DNA of 15,497 bases. It comes from Bacillota bacterium (lineage in GTDB: Bacteria; Bacillota; Clostridia; Christensenellales; UMGS416). The notes below the pieces were generated by a model that had not been told where the DNA came from, did no database searches, and worked only from the letters and a program-made list of their open reading frames with translations. A program made the translations under genes and the position numbers. Shown here piece after piece: positions 5,283-12,501 of the stretch; the first letter of the stretch is position 1, and each line of letters opens with the position of its first letter. Location: NCBI GenBank assembly GCA_023422005.1, contig JAEZSC010000023.1, forward strand, positions 1 to 15,497, given 5' to 3'.

Positions 5283-6614
5283 ATGAGCCCCCAGAAGATC
5301 ATACACGGCTACCTGCCCGAAGAGAAGCCGCCAATTGGCCGCTTGCTGCTGTTCGCGCTGCAGCAGATTCTGGTCATGTTCCCCGCCACGGTGCTGGTCG
5401 CGCTGCTGACCGGCTTCCACGTCTCCACGACGATCTTCGCCAGCGGCCTGGCCACCCTGTGCTTCCTGTTCGTGACCCGCGGCAAGATCCCGCTGTATTA
5501 CGGCTCCAGCTTCTCCTATATCGCCGCCATCGTTGGCATCACCGGCGCCAAATTCGGCGTGACCGCTCCTGACGCGCTGATCTCCCAGGCGCAATTCGGC
5601 ATCATAGCATCCGGCCTTGTATCCATCGTGGCCGGCCTCATCGTCAGCCGCTTCGGGCTGGACAAGATCGAAAAGGTGCTGCCCCCGTCCATCACCGGCA
5701 GCATCGCGCTGGTCATCGGCATCTCCCTGGCCGGCACCGCCATGAGCCAGGCTGCCGGCTTCGACGCCGCCACGGGCGCTGCCAGCAATTCATCGTGGAT
5801 CGTTGCGCTGGTCACGCTGCTGGCCACAATCCTCTTCTCGGTGTATCTGCGCGGCCTGTGGAGCCAGCTGCCCATTCTGCTGGGCATCCTCGTGGGCTAT
5901 GTGGTCAGCATTCCGCTGGGTCTGATCGACTTCGCCAAGATTACCCAGAGCAACCTGCTGCAGGTGCCGCACTTCACGTTGCCCCAGGTCAGCTGGCCGG
6001 CGGTGCTGGCCATCATGCCCATCGCCATCGCGACAATCCCCGAATCCACGGCGCACCTGTTCCAGTTGGATATCTACGTCAACGATCTGGCTGATCGCAA
6101 GGGCAAGCCCCGCCGCGACATCGCCGGCCGCCTGGGCAGCAACCTGATCGGCGATGGCATCGGCGACATCGTGTCCTCGCTGTTCGGCGGCCCCGCCGGC
6201 ACCAACTACGGCGAGAACATCTCCACCATGGCCATCACGAAGAACTTCTCCGTGTGGGTGCTGGGCGCGGCGGCCATCCTGACGATGATCATCTCCTTCA
6301 TCGGCCCGCTGTCCGCGGCGGTGGGCTCCATCCCCTCGGCGGTCATCAACGGCGCGTGCATCTATCTGTTCGGCGTCATCGCCGCCCAGGGCGTGGCCAT
6401 CATGATCAACCGCAAGGTGGATCTGTTCAACGCCAAGAACCTGGCCGTCATCGCCACGGTGCTGATCATCGGTCTGGGCGGCACCTATGCCTTCCCCGGC
6501 GGCATGATCCCGATGTTTGGCATTCAGGCCCCCGCCATCGCCACGGCCTCGCTGTTCGGCATCCTGCTGAACCTGGTGCTGAGCATCGGCAAGACCGAGC
6601 AGAAGGTGGAATAA
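5283..6614 (+). CDS. NCS2-family nucleobase permease (uracil/xanthine type)
   Basis: The 443-residue membrane protein imports a nucleobase, probably with protons. It has about 12-14 hydrophobic segments. The family signature region is present: IPESTAHLFQLDIY (transport-site Glu in the middle helix) and SSLFGGPAGTNYGENISTMA, the NCS2/UraA motif around 'GG...T.YGENI..'. The N-terminal LLFALQQILVMFPATVLVAL stretch and YYGSSFSYIAAI also fit UraA-like carriers. ATG 5283 follows AAAGGAGCATCCCC; 50 extra upstream codons in this frame would lie in the leader and lack a ribosome site. The gene has its own promoter and a leader with a terminator-like hairpin, suggesting control by nucleobase or related supply. 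Whether uracil, xanthine or uric acid is carried cannot be read from the sequence alone. Confidence 0.9.
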   Translation: MSPQKIIHGYLPEEKPPIGRLLLFALQQILVMFPATVLVALLTGFHVSTTIFASGLATLCFLFVTRGKIPLYYGSSFSYIAAIVGITGAKFGVTAPDALISQAQFGIIASGLVSIVAGLIVSRFGLDKIEKVLPPSITGSIALVIGISLAGTAMSQAAGFDAATGAASNSSWIVALVTLLATILFSVYLRGLWSQLPILLGILVGYVVSIPLGLIDFAKITQSNLLQVPHFTLPQVSWPAVLAIMPIAIATIPESTAHLFQLDIYVNDLADRKGKPRRDIAGRLGSNLIGDGIGDIVSSLFGGPAGTNYGENISTMAITKNFSVWVLGAAAILTMIISFIGPLSAAVGSIPSAVINGACIYLFGVIAAQGVAIMINRKVDLFNAKNLAVIATVLIIGLGGTYAFPGGMIPMFGIQAPAIATASLFGILLNLVLSIGKTEQKVE

Positions 6615-6620
6615 AACTGT

Positions 6621-6825
6621 TCGCCTGCGGCGCTGTTGCGCCTTGGCGATTCAGACGGCTTTCATTTGTGTCATATTTCGCCCCGGCGATAACCGTCGCC
6701 GGGGCTTCTCTTATCTTATAATCCCATGCGATTTTTAGGAGCGACGGATCGCCTGTTGGCGGGTTTTGCATGTGCCTCGATCTGGATGTCCGTTGCCTTG
6801 GTCGGATGAACCGACCGGCGGCAAC
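6621..6825 (+). repeat. Hairpin-rich intergenic repeat element, copy A
   Basis: This fills most of the 318-base gap between the permease and the URO-D-like gene. Modules in order: a segment identical over 27 bases with copy B (6621-6647) containing GGCGC-TGTT-GCGCC; a 10-bp stem GCCCCGGCGA/TCGCCGGGGC around loop TAACCG (6680-6705); CGCC-TGTT-GGCG followed by GGTTTT (6750-6767); and a GGTCGG-ATGAA-CCGACC stem inside GTTGCC/GGCAAC (6792-6825). Copy B at 12502 has the same module order. The second or third hairpin may terminate permease transcription. Confidence 0.7.
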
Positions 6826-6838
6826 AGGCTATTGGAAA

Positions 6839-6869
6839 CCTGCGGCCCAAAATCCATTTGGCCGGCAGG
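6839..6869 (+). promoter_or_regulatory. Imperfect GC-rich hairpin upstream of the URO-D-like gene
   Basis: CCTGCGGCC (6839-6847) pairs with GGCCGGCAGG (6860-6869) with a one-base bulge. It lies between repeat copy A and the start codon at 6933; two tandem copies of GCGAATACA follow (6887-6904). No convincing -35/-10 pair was seen here, so control of the downstream gene remains open. Confidence 0.35.
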
Positions 6870-6932
6870 GACACAGGCCGGCGGCGGCGAATACAGCGAA
6901 TACACTTTGGGTTTACGGTTTGGAGGGAGAAT

Positions 6933-8174
6933 ATGATCAGCACATCGGACAGGCACATCCTGCGGGAGCTGGCCAAGCGGCACAAGGATTTGGCTGCCCA
7001 CGAGGCCAACGCAGAACGGGTTCGCCGCATCCGCCGCATCAACGGCCTTGTGCCCCAGCGGCCCATCGTGTGGATCGATGAGATCCCGTGGCACGAAATG
7101 GACATCGACGGCGAGCTGCGGCTGCGCTGCGAGGGCGAGCAGGCCCGGCGCGTGGAGGAATACTTCCGCCGCGTGCAGTTCCGCTGGAAGCACTTTCAGG
7201 CGGATATGGTCGTGGAAGATACGTTCTATGTCCCCAAAAGCTATCACACCAGCGACACCGGCGTGCACATCCGCGAGACCACGCTGGCCACCGACGGCCA
7301 AAACCACATCGTGTCCCACCGTTATGAGGATCAGCTGGACACCGATGACAAGGTGGACGCGCTGCGCCTGCCGGTCATCACCGCCCGGCCGGAGGTGGAC
7401 TGGGAAAATCTGGCGGCGGCTCAGGATCTGTTTGACGGCATTCTGCCGGTGCGGCTGCGCGGCCATGGCATCTACTATGCGCCGTGGGATGTGATCAGCA
7501 CGCTGCGCGGCGTGGAACCCGTGCTCATCGATATGATGGAGCGTCCGGAGTTCCTGCACAGGACCATCGAGAAATTCACACAGATGGGCCTGGCCCAATA
7601 CGAGCAGATGGAACAGCAGGGTTTGCTGGATTACAACATTGCCTCGCTGCACTGCACGCCGCCCTATGTGGACGATCTGCCGGCCAGGGATTACGACGGC
7701 GGCAACGTGCGCCTAAAGGACGTGTGGTTCCGGGGCATGGCGCAGATGTTCACGACCATTTCACCGGCGATGCATGAGGAGTTCGACCTGCAATACATGC
7801 GCTGGCTCATGGACAAGTGCGGCCTGAGCTACTACGGCTGCTGCGAACCGCTGGACAAGCTGATCGGCCGGCTCAAGAAGATCCCCAACATGCGCAAGAT
7901 CGGCGTGAGCCCCTGGGCGGATGTGCGCTCCAGCGCCCAGCAGATCGCCGGTGACTATGTCTTCGCCCATAAGCCCAACCCGGCGTTTGTCGTGGGAGAT
8001 TTCGATGCCGAAGTCGTCCGCCGGGAGATTCGCGAGACGGTGGAAGCGTGCATGGGCAACGGCTGCCCCTATGAATTCGTGCTCAAGGACATCAGCACGG
8101 TTTCCTACAAGCCCCATAACCTGATTCAATGGACCAAAACGGTCATGAATACGCTGGACGAATACTACAACTGA
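6933..8174 (+). CDS. Uroporphyrinogen decarboxylase (URO-D) family protein
   Basis: The 413-residue product looks like the URO-D superfamily branch found in anaerobes together with corrinoid methyltransferases (MtaA/CmuA-like), not the heme enzyme HemE. Supporting segments are the C-terminal CGLSYYGCCEPLDKLIGRLK (a 'G.CEPL' site where MtaA-type proteins carry a metal-binding Cys), IPNMRKIGVSPWADVR, and a mid-protein GIYYAPWDVISTLRGVEP region. It is longer than HemE (about 350) with an Arg-rich N-terminal extension. ATG 6933 follows GGAGGGAGA, and the open frame before it runs through the intergenic repeat. No corrinoid protein or other methyltransferase partner is nearby, so it appears as a single gene. 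Methyl transfer is plausible but unproven. Confidence 0.8.
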   Translation: MISTSDRHILRELAKRHKDLAAHEANAERVRRIRRINGLVPQRPIVWIDEIPWHEMDIDGELRLRCEGEQARRVEEYFRRVQFRWKHFQADMVVEDTFYVPKSYHTSDTGVHIRETTLATDGQNHIVSHRYEDQLDTDDKVDALRLPVITARPEVDWENLAAAQDLFDGILPVRLRGHGIYYAPWDVISTLRGVEPVLIDMMERPEFLHRTIEKFTQMGLAQYEQMEQQGLLDYNIASLHCTPPYVDDLPARDYDGGNVRLKDVWFRGMAQMFTTISPAMHEEFDLQYMRWLMDKCGLSYYGCCEPLDKLIGRLKKIPNMRKIGVSPWADVRSSAQQIAGDYVFAHKPNPAFVVGDFDAEVVRREIRETVEACMGNGCPYEFVLKDISTVSYKPHNLIQWTKTVMNTLDEYYN

Positions 8175-8186
8175 GCGGTGAATGCG

Positions 8187-8230
8187 CCCGCCCGGCAGCA
8201 GCGTAACCGCTGCTGAGCGGGCGGGTTTTT
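8187..8230 (+). terminator. Intrinsic terminator after the URO-D-like gene
   Basis: A long GC-rich stem (CCCGCCCG...CAGCAGCG with CGCTGCTG...CGGGCGGG, one small internal bulge) around a TAAC loop is followed by TTTTT at 8226-8230. It starts 12 bases after the stop codon. Confidence 0.9.
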
Positions 8231-8305
8231 GATTTCCTCGATGTGTCATATTCATCAGTCTGCAGAATATCTATGTCTTAAGCATATTCCTTGTGATATT
8301 TTCCG

Positions 8306-8334
8306 TTGCGTGGATGAACAGGGTTCTGTATAAT
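8306..8334 (+). promoter_or_regulatory. Sigma-A-type promoter for the zinc-ribbon/CD225 cluster
   Basis: TTGCGT (8306-8311), a 17-base spacer and a perfect TATAAT (8329-8334). The predicted start near 8341 gives a leader of about 60 bases to ATG 8402. Confidence 0.8.
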
Positions 8335-8401
8335 ATAATAGAAATATTAGGTATTTGGTCGAAATCATCCGTTCATCCCATCGATAACAGGAGGAAGCAT
8401 T

Positions 8402-8923
8402 ATGAAGTACTGCTCCAAGTGCGGCAGCGCCAACCCCGAAGACGCGGTATTCTGCGCCCAGTGCGGCACATCCATGGCCCAGGCACCCCAGGCGCCGGAA
8501 GCTCCTCAGCCCGCCCCCGCGCCCGAGGCTCCCGCCCCCACGGAAAGCGTGTACAACACCAACGCCGGCTCCTACTTCACCGACAACGCCGCCCAGCCGC
8601 AGCCCGCTCAGAGCGGCTCGGTGTACAGCGCCGCTCCCGCCGCCGCTCCGGCCAAGAACCCCAACACCCTGTGGCTGATCCTCAACATCGTGGCCACGCT
8701 GTGCTGCTGCCTGCCGGCGGGTGTGGCGGGCATCGTCTTTGCCGCGCTGGGCACCGGCAGCTTCAACAAGGGCGACTATGCCGACAGCGACAAGAAGGCC
8801 AACATCGCCAAGATCCTGTTCATCGTGGGCGCTGCGGTTGGTCTGATCCTCAACATCGTGCTGCTGGCAACCGGTTTCTTCAGCGCCATCGCCAACGGCG
8901 ACTTTGGCGGCTACGGCTATTGA
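8402..8923 (+). CDS. Zinc-ribbon plus CD225 (dispanin-like) membrane protein, first paralog
   Basis: The 173-residue protein starts with a compact zinc ribbon (C4-x2-C7, C18-x2-C21). A flexible Ala/Pro/Gln-rich linker (about 25-84) follows, then a CD225-type double-helix membrane domain (about 86-160: NPNTLWLILNIVATLCCCLP, AGIVFAALGTGSFNKGDY, ANIAKILFIVG). CD225 is the family of animal IFITM/dispanin proteins; bacterial members are common but of unknown role. AGGAGG lies 8 bases before ATG 8402 and a good promoter stands 70 bases upstream. A close paralog lies at 9436, with a DUF2752 gene between, so the three probably act in one membrane context. The Cys-Cys-Cys run in the first helix could be acylated as in IFITM proteins, which is only an inference. 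Confidence 0.88.
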   Translation: MKYCSKCGSANPEDAVFCAQCGTSMAQAPQAPEAPQPAPAPEAPAPTESVYNTNAGSYFTDNAAQPQPAQSGSVYSAAPAAAPAKNPNTLWLILNIVATLCCCLPAGVAGIVFAALGTGSFNKGDYADSDKKANIAKILFIVGAAVGLILNIVLLATGFFSAIANGDFGGYGY

Positions 8924-8940
8924 TAAGCTGATATCAAACC

Positions 8941-9381
8941 GTGTCCAGGCTTGAACCCAGAAAAAAAAGAATGATCTTCTTCATGCTCGCGGCTGCCCTG
9001 GTGGCGGCCGCGGGCTTGTGGTATTTGTACCAAGCACAGCCGGGCAAAACGCTGCTGCTGCCGTGCGTGTTCTACGAGTTCACGGGGCTGTACTGCACCG
9101 GCTGCGGCGTCACACGGGCGCTGTGGCATCTGCTGCACGGCCACCTTTACGCGGCGCTGCGCATGAACCCCCTTGCGGTGGTAAGCCTGCCGCTGCTGCT
9201 GTGGTTCGTGCTCTGGTGCATAAAGCGCGTGTGGCAGGGCCGGCCGCTGCCCAGCATTCCCTCCTGGGCGCCCTGGGCGGCGCTGGTCCTGGTCGTGGCC
9301 TACACCGTGGCCCGCAACCTGCCGTGGGAGCCGTTCTCTTGGCTTGCCCCAACATCCATAGAGTGGGTCCGGCAGCCCTGA
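8941..9381 (+). CDS. DUF2752 membrane protein
   Basis: The 146-residue protein has three hydrophobic segments (about 11-30, 77-95, 109-125) and the family signature GLYCTGCGVTRALWHLLHGH followed by AALRMNPL (residues 49-78), with C52-x2-C55. DUF2752 proteins carry this 'G..C.GCG.TRA...L..G....A...NP' motif and are of unknown function. The first possible start is GTG 8941, only 17 bases after the preceding stop codon and without a clear ribosome site, so translation may depend on reinitiation from the upstream gene; ATG 8971 after an A-rich tract is the alternative and would lose 10 residues. The flanking zinc-ribbon/CD225 paralogs make it the middle gene of a three-gene unit. Confidence 0.8.
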   Translation: MSRLEPRKKRMIFFMLAAALVAAAGLWYLYQAQPGKTLLLPCVFYEFTGLYCTGCGVTRALWHLLHGHLYAALRMNPLAVVSLPLLLWFVLWCIKRVWQGRPLPSIPSWAPWAALVLVVAYTVARNLPWEPFSWLAPTSIEWVRQP

Positions 9382-9435
9382 ACGCCGCCTCTTGATGCCG
9401 CGACGGGCACGAGCTTGAGCAACAGGAGGAAAGCC

Positions 9436-9891
9436 ATGAAACCCTGCTCCCAATGTGGTAAAGCCAACGCTGAAGATGCGCTGTTCTGCATCCAATGCGG
9501 CACACCCATGGTCCAGGCTCCCCAGGGAGCGGCTGGCTCGCCTCCCGCCGAGGGCACATGCAACGCCAAGCCTGGCGATTCCATCACCAATGCCGATACA
9601 AGTGCCCGGAGTGGCTTGGGCTATACCGACGCCGATAATCCCAACACGGTATGGCTGATCCTCAACATTGTGGCGACGCTGCTGTGTTGCTTCGTGCCGG
9701 GGAGCATCGCTGGCATTGTGTTTGCCGCCATGGGTAGCGCCAGCTTTAAAAAAGGCGACTATGAGAAAAGCTTTAAGAGAGCCAAGATTGCCAAGATTCT
9801 GTTCATTGTGAGCATTGTCGCCGCATGGATATTCATCATCATCGCCCTTCTCTCCGGCAGGCTGACCACCTACATCGCCAACCGGCTTTGA
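9436..9891 (+). CDS. Zinc-ribbon plus CD225 (dispanin-like) membrane protein, second paralog
   Basis: The 151-residue protein has the same plan as the product at 8402: zinc ribbon with cysteines at 4, 7, 18 and 21, a shorter linker (about 25-66, without the long Pro/Ala run) and a CD225 membrane domain (about 68-142). The two match almost word for word in NPNTxWLILNIVATL, GIVFAA, KGDY and KIAKILFIV/NIAKILFIV, while linkers have diverged. ATG 9436 has AGGAGG 8 bases upstream; an in-frame TTG at 9415 lacks one. The gene lies 54 bases after the DUF2752 stop. Its synonymous codon choice is less GC-rich than that of the first copy, which argues for an old duplication or separate acquisition. Confidence 0.87.
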   Translation: MKPCSQCGKANAEDALFCIQCGTPMVQAPQGAAGSPPAEGTCNAKPGDSITNADTSARSGLGYTDADNPNTVWLILNIVATLLCCFVPGSIAGIVFAAMGSASFKKGDYEKSFKRAKIAKILFIVSIVAAWIFIIIALLSGRLTTYIANRL

Positions 9892-9955
9892 GCAGTGCCA
9901 CAACCTGCCATTAAAGCAGGTCTGGCAACCGTAACGCACACAGGGGAGGGAGACC

Positions 9956-10333
9956 ATGACGCAGGAACAGCTGCTGGAAGTCTTTCGCCCGCTGCGGGCG
10001 GTGCTCAAGAGGTATGAAGGCCCGTTGGTCGCCCGGCTGGACCTGGAGAGCCGCTACGATCTATGGTCGGAAAAGCCAATGATCGTGATGGGCAAGGCGC
10101 GCAAGGAGATGTTCTTCGCCGGCGCCATCATACAGAGCAACTATGTGGGCTTCTACTACATGCCGGTGGTCACCAGCGAAGAGGCGACGGCATTCTTCCC
10201 GCCGGAGCTTCTGCGGCTGCGCAAGGGAAAGTCCTGCTTCCATCTGAGAAAGTGGACGCCGGAACTGGAGGCTCAGATCGCCGCCGTGCTGGACAAGGGC
10301 TACAAGCTTTATCAGGATAACGGATGGATATAG
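9956..10333 (+). CDS. Conserved small protein of unknown function (possibly DUF1801/YdhG-like)
   Basis: The 125-residue soluble protein has no membrane segment or signal peptide. Segments such as MFFAGAIIQSNYVGFYYMPV, FFPPELLRLRKGKSCFHLRK and a C-terminal GYKLYQDNGWI recall small bacterial proteins annotated as DUF1801-like, with a 'K..V.FG....K.YV..H.MP......L.......GK.CF....' pattern; I make this link from memory and with limited confidence. ATG 9956 follows GGGGAGGGAG, a strong ribosome site. It lies 64 bases after the CD225 paralog and 51 before a GNAT gene, all on one strand, so read-through transcription is possible. Function unknown. Confidence 0.8.
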   Translation: MTQEQLLEVFRPLRAVLKRYEGPLVARLDLESRYDLWSEKPMIVMGKARKEMFFAGAIIQSNYVGFYYMPVVTSEEATAFFPPELLRLRKGKSCFHLRKWTPELEAQIAAVLDKGYKLYQDNGWI

Positions 10334-10384
10334 CGGAACCTGCTTTTCACTAACCGATGCGGAGCATTCGTCCTGGAGAATACA

Positions 10385-10909
10385 ATGCTTGAGTTGATCC
10401 CTCGTGAGAAGTCGTATGCAAACGGATACAAAGAGTATTGTCAAGAGTTTTACGATAACCATATCTTTACGTTCCGGCCAACCAATCCGGAGACCATCGA
10501 TGATAACTGGTTTGAACGGACTGCCGAATGGTACGCAAGAAAGGAACATGGCCTTGTTCCCGGCTATGCGAGAAGCTACCATTATTGGGCTGTTGACAAG
10601 GATAGATTTATAGGGGAATTCCAATTGCGCCCGGATTTGGACGATGACCTGCTGGTTGGCATTGGCAGCATTGGGTACTCTGTCCGGCTAACGGAGTGGG
10701 GCAAAGGGTATGGAAAAGAGATCCTGAAACAAGGTCTTGAGATCGCAAGGGGCCTTGGGGTAGAAAAGGTATTGCTTAACATCAACGATGACAACACCGC
10801 ATCGATCCATGTATGTGAAACCAATGGCGGCATATTGATGGATAAAGTTATGCTGGAATCAGAGGACGAGGGGAAACACCTTGTCCGCAGATATTGGATC
10901 CTGTTGTGA
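10385..10909 (+). CDS. GNAT-family N-acetyltransferase (RimJ/RimL-like), first
   Basis: The 174-residue protein shows a GNAT core: strand IGSIGYSVRLTEWGKGYGKE (about 93-112) includes the acetyl-CoA pyrophosphate-binding 'R..G.G.G' type turn, here WGKGYG, followed by helix ILKQGLEIARGLGVEKVLL and the motif-B strand NINDDNTASIHVCETNGG, typical of RimJ/L and small-molecule acetyltransferases. ATG 10385 has GGAG 6 bases upstream. Codon usage is more AT-rich than in neighbouring genes, as for the methyltransferase that converges on it, suggesting both were acquired. The acceptor substrate cannot be predicted. Confidence 0.85.
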   Translation: MLELIPREKSYANGYKEYCQEFYDNHIFTFRPTNPETIDDNWFERTAEWYARKEHGLVPGYARSYHYWAVDKDRFIGEFQLRPDLDDDLLVGIGSIGYSVRLTEWGKGYGKEILKQGLEIARGLGVEKVLLNINDDNTASIHVCETNGGILMDKVMLESEDEGKHLVRRYWILL

Positions 10910-10922
10910 TGCCGGCCAGCCC

Positions 10923-10988
10923 GAAAGTGAACGATCGCCCGGTGACGTTATCGCCGGGCGATTGCGTTGTGTGAATACAAGCCTTCTG
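10923..10988 (-). repeat. Short inverted copy (C) of the intergenic hairpin repeat
   Basis: Read on the minus strand, a CAGAAGGCTTG segment (10988-10978) is followed by the 12-bp stem ATCGCCCGGCGA/TCACCGGGCGAT with loop TAACG (10962-10934). Copies A and B have the same order: CAGACGGCTT or GGAGGACTTG, then a GGCGA/CGACGA-TAACCG-TC hairpin. The first and third hairpins of the long copies are missing. It lies between converging genes and probably terminates one or both. Confidence 0.6.
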
Positions 10989-11005
10989 ATTATACGACGC
11001 TCAGG

Positions 11006-11833
11006 CTACATCTTTGTTGAGACAAACAAGCCGGTTTCCTTTGGGATACGGATGGCTCCTTCCCGTTGCCGGATGCTCTCAAAATATTCATAGAGCCCGT
11101 GCAAATCCCTTTCCGTATAGCTGGACATCGTAACGGTGGATTTCAGCCAGTCAACCAAATCCTGCGCTTCCGTTACGGCAAGAGCATCTTCATAATCGAA
11201 CCGCTGGACGCTGCCGAAAAACTTGCCTAAGAGCTCCATGCCATTTTGCAGGCTGAACGTGTAATCCTTTGTAAAAGCGCTGATTGCCGGGTTCACCTTC
11301 TGAAACGCGCTCCGCAAAAAGGGACGCATGCCCCCGTTTCCATTGGTGGCGGAATAAAACTTGCCGTTTGGTTTCAGGATTCTCTTTACTTGCGAAAGCG
11401 CCGCATCCAGATCCGGTATATGATAGAGCATGTAATTGGCGATCACAACGTCAAAGCAATTGTCCGGAAACGGTATGTTCTGAATATCGATTTTGGCTGC
11501 CAGCACGTTTGCGTTTTCCTGGTACCGCTCCCAAACAATCCGAACCATGCCCTCAGAAAAATCAGACAGAACCAATGTACAGTCCGCGGGGAGATTTGCA
11601 ATGCGGTTCTCCCATTGGGTGCCGTTCCCGCATCCAAGCTCCAAAATCCGGTATCCATTTCGGAACTCGTACTTCTCGAAAAGCCATGGCATTAAGCCCT
11701 GTTTGTTTGTGCTGTATTTCGCATGAAACCCGATTCTGACCGACAGATTGCTGTCATCCTTGTACTGTTCCTTAACACTCTCGGGCTTGTTCATCGCCCT
11801 GATCATGCCGCTTCGGTCCGTGGAAGACATCAT
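11006..11833 (-). CDS. Class I SAM-dependent methyltransferase
   Basis: The 275-residue protein has the Rossmann methyltransferase motifs: ILELGCGNGTQWE (motif I, about 63-75), VLSDFSEGMV (acidic residue for SAM ribose), AAKIDIQNIPFPDNCFDVVI (about 112-131, motif II) and RILKPNGKFYSATNG (motif III). This is the UbiE/methyltransferase-11 type; the substrate is unknown. The frame is open to ATG 11857, but GAGGAG lies 6 bases before the tandem ATGATG at 11833-11828, so I start there. Composition is AT-richer than in the core genes. It is divergent from the GNAT gene at 12001; the 167-base gap between them has an AT-rich patch (11860-11890) but no promoter I can fix with confidence. A shared hairpin repeat lies at its 3' end. 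Confidence 0.88.
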   Translation of the reverse strand: MMSSTDRSGMIRAMNKPESVKEQYKDDSNLSVRIGFHAKYSTNKQGLMPWLFEKYEFRNGYRILELGCGNGTQWENRIANLPADCTLVLSDFSEGMVRIVWERYQENANVLAAKIDIQNIPFPDNCFDVVIANYMLYHIPDLDAALSQVKRILKPNGKFYSATNGNGGMRPFLRSAFQKVNPAISAFTKDYTFSLQNGMELLGKFFGSVQRFDYEDALAVTEAQDLVDWLKSTVTMSSYTERDLHGLYEYFESIRQREGAIRIPKETGLFVSTKM

Positions 11834-12000
11834 GGATTGCTCCTCGACGAATGACATAAGCCATCAAAAATTTATATCTATACTAGCATAGACGGCAACG
11901 GATGGGTAGCGCTCTCGCAAAAAATCGTCCGAAAAAAACTCTTTACTTTGACGTCGCGTCGCGGTTTATGCTGGACGCATCAAAACAAGGAGGGATTTCC

Positions 12001-12495
12001 ATGGAGGTCTTTGAAGGCTTGACCTTTGAAAGAGTGACGCAGGACGACGTTGGCACCCTGACGGAGATCATGAAACGGGCCTTTGACGAGGACAGCCGGC
12101 GCCACCTTGGGCAGCCCAGCGGCGGCCCGCCCGGATACGACGACGGTTCGTTCATCCGCCGGTGGTTCTTCCACCCGGGGGCCCACGGTTACAAGGTCAT
12201 GCGGGAGGACGGCACGGTCGTCGGTGCGGTCAACCTGTTCATCCGTGACAGCCACATCAACAACCTGGGGTGCATGTTCGTGGATACGCTGTGCCAGGAC
12301 AAGGGCGTCGGCACGAAGATCTGGCGGTTCGCCGAGTACAAATATCCCGAAACGAAGAAGTGGTGCACGGAAACGCCGGGCTTCTCCAAGCGCAACCACA
12401 ACTTCTATGTGAACAAGTGCGGCTTCCATGTGGTCCGCATCGAAAACCCGAAGGACACATACGAGGAAAGCTATATCCTGGAAAAGGTTATGTGA
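12001..12495 (+). CDS. GNAT-family N-acetyltransferase, second
   Basis: The 164-residue protein fits the GNAT fold: an N-terminal LTFERVTQDDVGTLTEIMKR strand-helix, a central TVVGAVNLFIRDSHINNLGC strand pair, and CQDKGVGTKIWRFAE carrying the acetyl-CoA loop in shortened form (DKGVGT), with a C-terminal NFYVNKCGFHVVR strand ('FY...GF' motif). AAGGAGGG lies 7 bases before ATG 12001; the open frame from 11902 has no ribosome site. Residues 40-57 (a Gly/Pro/Asp-rich SGGPPGYDDGSF segment) probably form a substrate loop. Repeat copy B begins 7 bases after the stop codon. The substrate is unknown. Confidence 0.85.
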   Translation: MEVFEGLTFERVTQDDVGTLTEIMKRAFDEDSRRHLGQPSGGPPGYDDGSFIRRWFFHPGAHGYKVMREDGTVVGAVNLFIRDSHINNLGCMFVDTLCQDKGVGTKIWRFAEYKYPETKKWCTETPGFSKRNHNFYVNKCGFHVVRIENPKDTYEESYILEKVM

Positions 12496-12501
12496 TCGCT
12501 G

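Noticed and set aside
6887..6904. Two tandem copies of GCGAATACA before the URO-D-like gene
   Set aside because: Only two short copies and no promoter context; could be chance, so not treated as an operator.
6933..8174. Assignment as HemE of heme biosynthesis
   Set aside because: Length, the N-terminal extension and the cysteine-containing GCCEPL segment fit the methyltransferase-associated branch better.
11834..12000. Promoters in the gap between the methyltransferase and the second GNAT gene
   Set aside because: Several TATA-like sequences exist (around 11870-11890) but none has a -35 at proper spacing; I could not choose.
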